Shown here: positions 1-5,893 of the stretch, piece after piece | How positions within the stretch are numbered: the first letter of the stretch is position 1 | Layout: each line of letters opens with the position of its first letter | From: an uncultured Oscillospiraceae bacterium | GTDB lineage: Bacteria > Bacillota > Clostridia > Oscillospirales > Acutalibacteraceae | NCBI GenBank assembly: GCA_900540295.1 | Contig: UQFM01000080.1 | Coordinates: 1 to 8,089 of the forward strand | Length of the DNA: 8,089 bases | Direction: 5' to 3' | Position numbers and translations under genes: made by a program | Notes under the pieces: generated by a model | Told to the model about the DNA's origin: nothing | Database searches by the model: none | Seen by the model: the letters and a program-made list of their open reading frames with translations, nothing else

Positions 1-46
1 AGATACTGATCGGTCTCGTGGGCTCGGAGATGTGTATAAGAGACAG
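1..46. other. Illumina Nextera i7 adapter remnant (assembly artefact)
   Basis: Synthetic sequence, not genome. Bases 28-46 are the Tn5 mosaic end AGATGTGTATAAGAGACAG, and bases 13-27 are GTCTCGTGGGCTCGG, the rest of the Nextera read-2 adapter. Bases 1-4 (AGAT) match the end of the P7 primer, so bases 5-12 (ACTGATCG) sit exactly where an 8-base i7 index belongs. Genomic sequence starts at base 47. The left edge is therefore a library-fragment end, and the gene there is cut artificially. Confidence 0.98.
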
Positions 47-1300
47 GTCTATACGTTCTAAATACGCACGCAGTTCTTCCAACATCGCTGTATCTATAAT
101 TACTTCGGCGCGCGTCCCTTCGGGTAAATAGGTCTCGGACAGCACCGCACCGTCACGGCGGATACGCGCAAGCACCTGTCCTTCCGAAAACGGAATCAGC
201 AGTGTTACGCGCACGGTGTGTGCACACACGGCTTTCTCGATTTCGGAAAGTAAATTCGAAATCCCTCCGCCTGTCCGCGCGCTGATGTGTACGGTCTTGC
301 CGAGTGTGGGCAGTTCATACAGTGCGGGCACACGGTCACATTTATTCATCACGGTAATCATGGGCGTTTTCGTACAGCCGAGTTCCGACAGCAGACGTTC
401 CGTCACCGAGATATGCTCGGCGCAGGCAGGGTCGGACGCATCGCACACATTCAAAATCAAATCCGCCGCTTTGGCTTCCTCCAATGTAGACTTGAATGCT
501 TCCACCAAATGGTGTGGCAAACGGCGCACCAAGCCGACGGTGTCAATCAGCATAATATCCTGTCCGTTCGGCAGAGTCAGCCTACGCGCAGTCGGGTCAA
601 GCGTAGCGAACAGCTTGTCCTCTGCCAGCACGCCCGCTTCGGTTAAATAATTCATCAGCGTGGATTTGCCCGCATTCGTGTAGCCGACAATCGCCACGGC
701 AATGACGCCGTCCTTTTTGCGGCGGGTACGCAGAGCATTGCGGCGCTTTTCCATCTGCCGCAAATCCTCTTCCAGCGCATAAATGCGGCGGCGGATATGC
801 CGCTTGTCGCTTTCCAGCTTGCTTTCGCCGGGCCCGCGCGTGCCGATGCCGCCGCCGAGCCGCGACATGGCTTTGCCTCTGCCCGTCAGACGCGGCAGCA
901 TATAACGAAGCTGTGCCAATTCCACCTGAATTTTTCCCTCGCGGCTGCGGGCGCGCTGTGCAAAAATATCTAAAATCAGCGTGGTGCGGTCAATTACGCG
1001 CGTGTCGGTTTGCGCTTCAATATTGCGCTGTTGTGTGGGTGAAAGCTCCCCGTCCGCAACAATCAAATCCACTTCGTTTGCACGGCAGAACGCGCAGACT
1101 TCTTCCATGCGCCCACTGCCGATATAGGTGGCAGGATTGGGATTCGGCAGTTTTTGCGATACCGTCCCCACAACCTCCGCGCCCGCAGTGCGGCTCAGTT
1201 CCTCTAATTCCGCAAGGGACGCTGCACAGTCGTATTCGCCCGTATCCACGCCCAAAAGCAGTGCGCGCTCGGGATTTTGTTCGTTTTCGTAAAATGGCAT
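47..1300 (-). CDS. hflX: HflX, ribosome-associated GTPase (3' end missing at adapter junction)
   Basis: HflX is a TRAFAC-class GTPase that binds the 50S subunit and splits stalled ribosomes, for example after heat stress. 418 codons are present. The N-terminal HflX domain shows YIGSGR (59-64), the glycine-rich GGGIGTRGPGESKLE (149-163) and then a charged coiled-coil-like linker (about 164-197). The G domain has G1 GYTNAGKST (206-214), G2 FATLDPT (231-237), G3 DTVG (253-256), G4 NKCD (319-322) and G5 SARTG (340-344). A C-terminal subdomain follows. Relatives are about 415-430 residues, so only a few residues and the stop are lost. The frame runs on into adapter from base 46 down, and those residues are artificial. 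The start is ATG at 1300, 8 nt after AGG of GGAAAGGA. It has its own promoter. Identity is very secure. Confidence 0.97.
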
Positions 1301-1325
1301 TCTGTTTTCCTTTCCGATATTCTGA

Positions 1326-1340
1326 AACCTGATTCAGGTT
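1326..1340. promoter_or_regulatory. Perfect palindrome in the hflX leader, possible operator
   Basis: AACCTGATTCAGGTT is two perfect 7-bp arms around one central base. It starts about 10 bp after the hflX -10 box, so it lies at or just after the expected transcription start, and ends 25 bp before the ATG. The odd centre leaves almost no RNA loop, so a dimeric repressor site fits better than an RNA hairpin. The regulator is unknown. Confidence 0.4.
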
Positions 1341-1349
1341 CGCATACTT

Positions 1350-1380
1350 ATTATATAACAGTCTCCCCCGTAAAACACAA
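1350..1380 (-). promoter_or_regulatory. Putative promoter of hflX
   Basis: On the minus strand a perfect TATAAT lies at 1355-1350. The -35 region is weak: TTGTGT at 1380-1375 matches TTG but with a long 19-bp spacer. It lies between the terminator of the upstream small gene and hflX. The -35 region overlaps the U-tract of that terminator. Confidence 0.5.
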
Positions 1381-1414
1381 AAATCCCGCAACGCAGAAAA
1401 GCATTGCGGGATTT
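1371..1414 (-). terminator. Rho-independent terminator of the small membrane-peptide gene
   Basis: On the minus strand AAATCCCGCAATGC (1414-1401) pairs with GCGTTGCGGGATTT (1394-1381). This gives a 14-bp stem with one G-U wobble and a 6-nt loop, followed by a U-rich run (1380-1371). On the plus strand the wobble would be a C-A mismatch, which supports minus-strand use. It lies 35 bp after the small gene stop and separates it from hflX. Confidence 0.85.
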
Positions 1415-1449
1415 TACATAGTTATATCCGATGGGTGACAGGCAAAAAC

Positions 1450-1638
1450 TTACGCAACCGTCTCAGAGACGAAAGTATCGTCACAGCAGGAGCAGGAAAC
1501 ATAATTTTCCGCATCGTTACCGATAACGACTTTTTTGCTGTCCACATATTTTTTAACCAAAACATAAGCGCCAAACAATGCGCCCGCAACAGCCGCGATG
1601 ATGGCAATAATCTTCAGAGCTTTTTTTGCGTTTTCCAT
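1450..1638 (-). CDS. Small single-span membrane peptide with Cys-rich tail, 62 aa, unknown function
   Basis: I do not recognise this family. The start is ATG at 1638, with a near-perfect AAGGAGG 8 nt upstream. A longer reading from 1710 is rejected because it would begin upstream of the promoter -10. Residues 1-8 are charged (MENAKKAL). Residues 9-28 are a strongly hydrophobic Ala/Ile/Gly-rich helix, and 29-36 are basic, including KKYVDSKK. The tail (37-62) is polar and holds SCSCCDD at 48-54, three cysteines in four residues. No lipobox or cleavage site is evident, so a single-span anchor is likely. The promoter (1675-1703) and terminator (1371-1414) are both strong, so this is a dedicated single-gene transcript. 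The Cys cluster could bind metal or form disulfides (inference). Confidence 0.8.
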   Translation of the reverse strand: MENAKKALKIIAIIAAVAGALFGAYVLVKKYVDSKKVVIGNDAENYVSCSCCDDTFVSETVA

Positions 1639-1674
1639 GAAAACATCCTCCTTGTATTTTGAGTTTATATGGAT

Positions 1675-1703
1675 ATTATACCCATACGTGTCCGAAAAGT
1701 CAA
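1675..1703 (-). promoter_or_regulatory. Near-consensus sigma-A promoter of the 62-aa peptide gene
   Basis: On the minus strand TTGACT (1703-1698), a 17-bp spacer and TATAAT (1680-1675) match the housekeeping consensus at 11 of 12 positions with the ideal spacing. The -10 ends 36 bp before the ATG at 1638, leaving a short leader with the ribosome binding site. It begins 20 bp after the prmA stop. Confidence 0.85.
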
Positions 1704-1713
1704 TGAACAAAAT

Positions 1714-1733
1714 AAAAACATTTTACTGTTTTT
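1714..1733 (-). terminator. Weak A/T-only hairpin at the prmA stop, possible terminator
   Basis: On the minus strand AAAAACA (1733-1727) and TGTTTTT (1720-1714) pair around a 6-nt loop containing part of the prmA stop, followed by ATTTTG. The stem is weak (one G-C pair), so termination is likely incomplete. Some readthrough into the peptide gene is plausible. Confidence 0.3.
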
Positions 1734-2649
1734 TGCAAACCAAGCACACCCAGCCGCTTTGTTCGTTGCGTTCGGTTACGGCAAAACCGTTTTCCCGAAG
1801 CGCCGCCTGCACTTCCGCTTCGCGGGTGTCAATAATACCCGAGGTAATAAACACCGCGTCCTCGCGCATAAACCGCCCAACGTCTTTCGCAAACAGCATA
1901 ATCACATCCGCTACGATATTGGCAACCACTACGTTGTAAACTCCGTCTACTTTATCGGCAAGGTTGCCCTGCAATATGCGGTACTGCGGTTCTGTAAAGC
2001 CATTCAGCTTTCCGTTTTCAACCGCTGTTTTGACTGCCAGCTCGTCAATATCCACGCCGACTGCGGATTCTGCGCCGAACAGCAGAGAAGCGATTGCCAA
2101 AATGCCGCTGCCGCACCCTGTATCGAGCACCGCGTCACCCGCTTTGACATACCGTTCCAAGGTTTCCAGACACAGCTTTGTGGTGTGGTGTCCGCCCGTG
2201 CCGAACGCAAGCCCGGGTTCAATCGACAGCACCGCGCGGTTTTCGGGGTTGTCAATCTCGTCAATCCACAGCGGCTGAATCAACAGCTTTGCGCCCACGG
2301 GCATCGGTTTGAAATATGCTTTCCAATTGTTTTCCCAATCCTCATTTTTACAGGCGGAAAGGTCGATTTTGTGCCCGATTGCCGATGCGGTAAATCGTTC
2401 GGAAAGAAACGCAACCGCCTCCTGCGGATTTTCTTCGGGTGCAATATAAATATGAATATAACCCTTACTGCGGTCTTTTCCGAGCAATTCCTCGTCAATC
2501 AAATCAATATTGGCAATTTCCCACGTCTCCGCCTCTAAATTGCGGTAATCCTCAATATAAATGCCGTAGGGTACAACCATATTCGCAATATCCGCCGCGC
2601 GGTCAATATCCTCTGCGGCCACTGCAATCAAAACCTCAATCCAGTCCAT
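1723..2649 (-). CDS. prmA: PrmA, ribosomal protein L11 methyltransferase
   Basis: PrmA is a cytosolic, SAM-dependent enzyme that methylates amino groups of ribosomal protein L11. At 308 aa it is a normal family length. The N-terminal substrate-binding half (about 1-100) leads into EDWENNWKAYFKP (103-115) and the family signature EPGLAFGTGGHHTTKLCLE (144-162). The Rossmann-fold SAM site is DTGCGSG at 176-182, with acidic VDID at 199-202. The NPPY-like catalytic-loop equivalent is ANIVADV at 243-249. The start is ATG at 2649 with GGAGTG 5 nt upstream; the protein begins with the usual WIEV motif. It is the last gene of a probable yhaM-DUF2804-prmA unit, 66 bp after the DUF2804 stop. In many Firmicutes prmA sits near dnaJ or rsmE; neither is here. 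Confidence 0.96.
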   Translation of the reverse strand: MDWIEVLIAVAAEDIDRAADIANMVVPYGIYIEDYRNLEAETWEIANIDLIDEELLGKDRSKGYIHIYIAPEENPQEAVAFLSERFTASAIGHKIDLSACKNEDWENNWKAYFKPMPVGAKLLIQPLWIDEIDNPENRAVLSIEPGLAFGTGGHHTTKLCLETLERYVKAGDAVLDTGCGSGILAIASLLFGAESAVGVDIDELAVKTAVENGKLNGFTEPQYRILQGNLADKVDGVYNVVVANIVADVIMLFAKDVGRFMREDAVFITSGIIDTREAEVQAALRENGFAVTERNEQSGWVCLVCKKQ

Positions 2650-2666
2650 AATTTCACTCCGAACTG

Positions 2667-2691
2667 CGCCGCCCGAAAGAATCGGACGGCG
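2667..2691 (-). other. Hairpin in the DUF2804-prmA gap
   Basis: CGCCGCCCGA (2667-2676) and TCGGACGGCG (2682-2691) form a 10-bp stem with a 5-nt loop. The one imperfect pair is a G-U wobble on the minus strand but a C-A mismatch on the plus strand. On the minus strand no U-tract follows, and the stem ends a few bases before the prmA ribosome binding site. It may tune mRNA processing or prmA translation. On the plus strand it is followed by GTGTTTTCTATCTTTTT, so it could instead stop antisense transcription. Confidence 0.5.
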
Positions 2692-2715
2692 TGTTTTCTA
2701 TCTTTTTATGTAAAT

Positions 2716-3741
2716 TTAATACTTATTGTGCACGCGTTCGCAGAAACAGGTCAAATCCTGAATTTCCAGCTTGGTACCGTCATCTAACACGGCAGTACCG
2801 CTCATTTTACCGAACACCTGATGCTGGTCGGTCACAATCGCTTTCACATCGATTTTCGCCGCTCTGTCCAAAATCGGCACAAAGTCCATTTCAAACCGCC
2901 CGTCACTCGAAGAAATTTTCCACGGGTCGGTGTAAGAGCTTTCGGGAATGTGGAAGGTCACATCGTCCAGTTTATGCCCGACGCCGTCATAGAACAGCAT
3001 ATTTTCGCTCGCCGCCGTCGTGTCGCCGAAGCCGTAGCCGATGTTAAAACCGAACGGCTTGCCGTTCACCACGCCGTTGCCCGAACCCCAGTTCCACGTG
3101 TTGTCATAGGTCCAGACGCCGCGCCCCCAATCGAGCGTGCCGAAATCCGTTTCGGGATTGAACGTATAGGTTTTGCCGTTAAAACTCGCCGTACCGCTCG
3201 CACGCATACAGTTGATTTTTTGGTTGTAATAAAACGCCTTTTTATTTTCTTTCCACGGCGTTGCAATAACCATGGTGTCCATCGGCGGCTGGGAGAGCGT
3301 GATGTCGCAGGAAAAGGTCTTGCCCTCATAGAAATTTTTGAACTGACACACAATATGCCGTGTATTTTCTGTCTTTTCAAAGGAGATGTTTAAACGCTTA
3401 TCGCGGTAAACCACATCGCCCTTGTCGCTTGTCGATGGCATATGCAGTTTGCCCATGGGGAACGGCGTCAAAATGGTTTCGGTATGCTCCCACGGCTGTG
3501 CGCCGAATTCCAAAAGGGATACGGACTGCAAGCCGATATAGCCGTCGTCCGACACCGTGAACGCCAATGCGAAGTCGTCGCACAGCACCAAATAGTAATC
3601 CCATTCCTTAATGCGGAATTTCGGTGCTTTGATGTCGGCGCGGTCATAAATTTGGTAAAGCCGACGCGACCAGCCCGGTTCTTTCAACGAACCGTCCACA
3701 TTTAAAAGCTTCTGTACCGAGGTAACTTCATGGTTGCGCAT
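2716..3741 (-). CDS. DUF2804 domain protein, 341 aa, function unknown
   Basis: I recognise the DUF2804 family by the overall layout and the aromatic core GTLDWGRGVW (201-210), DNTWNWGSGNG (213-223) and FGFNIGYGFGD (230-240). The sequence is rich in alternating aromatic/polar beta-strand segments, with no signal peptide or membrane span, so it is probably a soluble, mostly beta cytosolic protein. I recall the family being likened to the lipocalin-like AttH/CrtC fold, which would suggest a lipid-like or hydrophobic ligand, but no biochemical role is established to my knowledge. The start is ATG at 3741 with GGGAGGA 6 nt upstream. It lies between yhaM and prmA with about 66-bp gaps, so co-transcription with both is likely; the link to RNA or ribosome functions may be only positional. 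Confidence 0.85.
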   Translation of the reverse strand: MRNHEVTSVQKLLNVDGSLKEPGWSRRLYQIYDRADIKAPKFRIKEWDYYLVLCDDFALAFTVSDDGYIGLQSVSLLEFGAQPWEHTETILTPFPMGKLHMPSTSDKGDVVYRDKRLNISFEKTENTRHIVCQFKNFYEGKTFSCDITLSQPPMDTMVIATPWKENKKAFYYNQKINCMRASGTASFNGKTYTFNPETDFGTLDWGRGVWTYDNTWNWGSGNGVVNGKPFGFNIGYGFGDTTAASENMLFYDGVGHKLDDVTFHIPESSYTDPWKISSSDGRFEMDFVPILDRAAKIDVKAIVTDQHQVFGKMSGTAVLDDGTKLEIQDLTCFCERVHNKY

Positions 3742-3773
3742 AAGATTTCCTCCCGTAATATAATTTATATGGT

Positions 3774-3793
3774 GCGCCCGCCCCCACGGACGC
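3774..3793 (-). other. Hairpin in the yhaM-DUF2804 gap
   Basis: On the minus strand GCGTCCG (3793-3787) and CGGGCGC (3780-3774) form a 7-bp stem with one G-U wobble and a 6-nt G-rich loop. No U-tract follows. The AT-rich stretch after it (3770-3756) holds TATAAA- and TATATT-like boxes, but I see no convincing -35. A role in transcript processing, or in protecting the yhaM mRNA end, is possible. Confidence 0.4.
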
Positions 3794-3807
3794 GGAATTT
3801 CCGTAAA

Positions 3808-4779
3808 TTATTCTAAACAGACCTTTTTCGCCATATCGCCGCGCGCGTGGTTATACATTTTTCGGTTTTCCAGCGCCCAAAGCCGATTGGAAAACGCGCC
3901 TGCCTGCAAAGGCGCCATCGCTTCGGCAATTTGATAGACGCGTGCGTCCATCAAGTCCAGCTCCGAAAGCAGTTCCGCCTCTAAAAACGCGGGACGCACC
4001 GCCGCGCCGAAATCGGGTTCGCCGTGATGCGAAAGCACCATATGCTGTAAAAGCATGGATTTTTCATGCGGAATTTCCAACTGCTTTGCCGCTTCGTCAA
4101 TCAGCATCGCGCCTTTTACAAGATGCCCGATGAGGTTGCCCTCCACGGTATAACCCGAAGCGATTCCCGCATTGCCGACTACGAATTCCGTAAGCTTTGC
4201 AAGGTCATGCAAAATCGCGCCCGCAATCAGCAAATCCGCGTCGACAAACGGATACACACGGCAAACGCCTTCGCAAAGCCGTACAATCGACAGCGTATGT
4301 AAAAGCAGTCCGCTGCGCACCGCATGATGCAGTTTAAAGGCGGCGGGCCAAATCAGCAGATTTTCCTTATTGGTCTCCAGCATATGCAGTACCAATCGGC
4401 GCAGGTCATCATCTGAGAAAGCTTCCACACGCGCCGTCAGCTGGCTGTACATATATTCTCCGTCATAGGCGGCGGAGCGCACAAAGTCGGCAATGTTTAC
4501 GCCGTCGCTTTCCGCCGCAAGCCGAATCCGTTCCACGCGGAATTGGTCGGCGCCGTTATACTGCGAAATTGTGCCGCGCACCTTCACCAGTGTTTCCGCA
4601 GGGAACTGTCCCTGTGCCGCTTCGTTGTAATCCCAATATTTCGCGGAGATTTCGCCGCTTGCGTCCGAAAGCACCAAATCGAGGTAATCCTTCCCCTTGG
4701 CGGTCACTTTCTTTTCACTGCGCGTAATCAGTGCAAAGCCTTCAAACAATCCGTTTTGATTCAGCGGCGTAAAATTCAT
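3808..4779 (-). CDS. yhaM: YhaM-family 3'-5' exoribonuclease (OB-fold plus HD domain)
   Basis: YhaM trims RNA (and single-stranded DNA) from the 3' end and takes part in mRNA turnover in Firmicutes. At 323 aa it is close to B. subtilis YhaM (about 314). Residues 1-88 are an OB-fold nucleic-acid-binding domain (FEGFALITRSEKKVTAKGKD from 12, then LDLVLSDASGEISAKYWD). The metal-dependent HD domain follows, with H161 (LLLHTLSIV), the H191-D192 pair in AGAILHDLAKLTE, H219, H246, H251-H252 in LSHHGEPDFGA, and D275 in ELDLMDARV. These are the expected metal ligands. The start is ATG at 4779, 10 nt after GGAG. It is the first gene of its unit, with a clear promoter at 4817-4845 and DUF2804 downstream. 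Confidence 0.93.
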   Translation of the reverse strand: MNFTPLNQNGLFEGFALITRSEKKVTAKGKDYLDLVLSDASGEISAKYWDYNEAAQGQFPAETLVKVRGTISQYNGADQFRVERIRLAAESDGVNIADFVRSAAYDGEYMYSQLTARVEAFSDDDLRRLVLHMLETNKENLLIWPAAFKLHHAVRSGLLLHTLSIVRLCEGVCRVYPFVDADLLIAGAILHDLAKLTEFVVGNAGIASGYTVEGNLIGHLVKGAMLIDEAAKQLEIPHEKSMLLQHMVLSHHGEPDFGAAVRPAFLEAELLSELDLMDARVYQIAEAMAPLQAGAFSNRLWALENRKMYNHARGDMAKKVCLE

Positions 4780-4816
4780 AAATGTGTAACTCCGTTTCAG
4801 TTCTTAATAATTATAT

Positions 4817-4845
4817 AGTATACCATTTTTTAAAAGAAAGGTAAA
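4817..4845 (-). promoter_or_regulatory. Promoter of the yhaM-DUF2804-prmA unit
   Basis: On the minus strand TTTACC (4845-4840), a 17-bp spacer and TATACT (4822-4817) form a good sigma-A promoter. TGG directly before TATACT gives an extended -10 (TGn). The -10 ends 37 bp before the yhaM ATG. A second TATAAT-like box lies just downstream (about 4815-4810). Confidence 0.75.
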
Positions 4846-4866
4846 CCGTAATTGTAATATTTTTAC

Positions 4867-4898
4867 AAAAAAGCAGGAATGCTTATAAAACATTCCTG
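4867..4898 (-). terminator. Rho-independent terminator of the ABC transporter operon
   Basis: On the minus strand CAGGAATG (4898-4891) and CATTCCTG (4881-4874) form a perfect 8-bp stem with a 9-nt loop. One C and then TTTTTT (4872-4867) follow. It lies about 190 bp after the ATPase stop and just upstream of the yhaM promoter. Confidence 0.88.
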
Positions 4899-4948
4899 TG
4901 CAGTATGGGGATGTGTATTTTTGCTATGTAAATTTGATTCGCAGATTG

Positions 4949-4996
4949 TAGGGGGCGCTGACCTCAGCGACCGCAGTCGAACACAGTTCGCCCCTA
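4949..4996. repeat. Cloverleaf-like intergenic repeat element
   Basis: Three nested inverted repeats share 48 bases. The outer stem is TAGGGG (4949-4954) with CCCCTA (4991-4996). The first inner arm is CGCTGA (4956-4961) with TCAGCG (4964-4969), and the second is CGAAC (4978-4982) with GTTCG (4986-4990). All pairs are perfect. The layout resembles the small structured intergenic or MITE-like repeats I recall from Oscillospiraceae genomes, though I cannot confirm other copies. It sits in the 3' untranslated stretch of the ABC operon. The surrounding 4899-5089 holds no gene. Confidence 0.55.
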
Positions 4997-5020
4997 TGGG
5001 GTGTACGGTTCTTTTCTATG

Positions 5021-5056
5021 CCGCAGGGACAGCTCGAGCTCGCTGTCCGTTTGCGG
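5021..5056. repeat. Long hairpin between the ATPase gene and the cloverleaf element
   Basis: CCGCA (5021-5025) plus GGACAGC (5027-5033) pair with GCTGTCC (5042-5048) plus TGCGG (5052-5056). This is a 12-bp stem interrupted by a small internal loop (1 versus 3 nt), closed by an 8-nt loop. No U-tract follows on the minus strand, so it is not a classical terminator. It may be part of the same repeat block as the cloverleaf, or may protect the operon mRNA 3' end. Confidence 0.45.
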
Positions 5057-5089
5057 GACGCCGTGGTCATCACTCCTACGGTTTTCGCG

Positions 5090-5893
5090 TCACTCCGCGT
5101 CCGACAGCAGCATTCTGTCGTTGTCGAGCACCTTACCCGCCTTTTCTTTATACATCTCCAAAAGCTCGGGCAGTGTGATTTTTTCGCGCGCTTCACCCTG
5201 CAAATCCAGCACAATTTTACCGTTTGCAAGCATAATTGTACGGTTGCCCGTGTGCAGAGCCTGCCCGATGTTATGCGTAATCATCATCGTTGTAATATGA
5301 TTTTCCGCTACGATAGATTTGGTAATTTCCAACACCTTTTGCGCCGTGACAGGGTCAAGCGCGGCAGTGTGTTCATCCAAAAGCAACAGCTTCGGCGTCA
5401 CGATGGTACTCATCAGCAGCGTCACCGCCTGCCGCTGACCGCCCGACAGCTGTCCCATTTTGGTGCGCATTCGCTCCTCCAAGCCCATATCGAGGCGGGC
5501 AAGCTGTGCGCGGTAGAAGTCCACATCCCGCCGTCTGTGTGCCGAGGCAAACGGATTGCGCATGGATTTTGCATAGGCGAGCGCCAAATTTTCCTCTACG
5601 GTAAGGTCGGGTGCCGTTCCCTTCATCGGGTCTTGAAAAATGCGTCCGATTTGCTTTGCGCGCTGATGCTCTTTTTTATAGGTAATATCCGCACCGTCTA
5701 AAACAATACTGCCCGCTTCGCACAAAAACGAACCTGCAACCGCGTTGAACAGCGTAGATTTGCCCGCACCGTTCGAGCCGATGACCGTGACAAAATCGCC
5801 TTTTTCCAAATGCAGGGAAAGATTTTGAAGCGCCTTATGCTCGTTCGGTGTCCCTTTTAAAAAGGTCTTGCTCAGATTTTTAATATCAAGCAT
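5090..5893 (-). CDS. ABC transporter ATP-binding protein, TrpXYZ-like system
   Basis: The cytosolic ATPase that powers the importer, 267 aa with a complete motif set: Walker A GSNGAGKST (39-47), Q-loop Q87 in IGRIFQDP, signature LSGGQRQ (149-155), Walker B LLLLDE ending at E174, D-loop ALD (178-180) and H-loop H207 in ITHN. The start is ATG at 5893 with AAAGGGGG upstream. An in-frame ATG 20 codons earlier (5953) is rejected: it lies inside the permease gene and adds a stretch without family similarity. The start overlaps the permease stop by 8 bp, indicating translational coupling. It is the third gene of the operon. It corresponds to streptococcal TrpZ by order and type, though substrate is not set by this subunit. 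Confidence 0.93.
   Translation of the reverse strand: MLDIKNLSKTFLKGTPNEHKALQNLSLHLEKGDFVTVIGSNGAGKSTLFNAVAGSFLCEAGSIVLDGADITYKKEHQRAKQIGRIFQDPMKGTAPDLTVEENLALAYAKSMRNPFASAHRRRDVDFYRAQLARLDMGLEERMRTKMGQLSGGQRQAVTLLMSTIVTPKLLLLDEHTAALDPVTAQKVLEITKSIVAENHITTMMITHNIGQALHTGNRTIMLANGKIVLDLQGEAREKITLPELLEMYKEKAGKVLDNDRMLLSDAE

Noticed and set aside
1..46. Transposon end or inverted repeat at the left edge (the Tn5 mosaic end)
   Set aside because: The mosaic end is joined to GTCTCGTGGGCTCGG, an index slot and AGAT, so it comes from library preparation and is not a resident transposon.
1450..1710. Longer 86-residue version of the small membrane peptide
   Set aside because: The ATG at 1710 lies upstream of the -10 box, so the transcript would not contain it. 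The ATG at 1638 has a near-perfect ribosome binding site.
1669..2538. Plus-strand open frame of 289 codons opposite prmA
   Set aside because: It lies wholly antisense to the much better supported prmA frame, has no recognisable domain, and reads as a Cys/Arg/Phe-rich shadow translation.
2821..3393. Plus-strand open frame of 190 codons opposite the DUF2804 gene
   Set aside because: It is an antisense shadow with no domain signal; the minus-strand frame has family motifs and a good ribosome binding site.
4924..5229. Minus-strand open frame of 101 codons across the repeat block and ATPase 3' end
   Set aside because: It overlaps the ATPase gene in another frame and is made largely of translated repeat sequence. 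No ribosome binding site was seen.
5018..5701. Plus-strand open frame of 227 codons opposite the ATPase gene
   Set aside because: It is antisense to a complete ABC ATPase with all motifs, has no family resemblance, and starts inside the structured repeat block.
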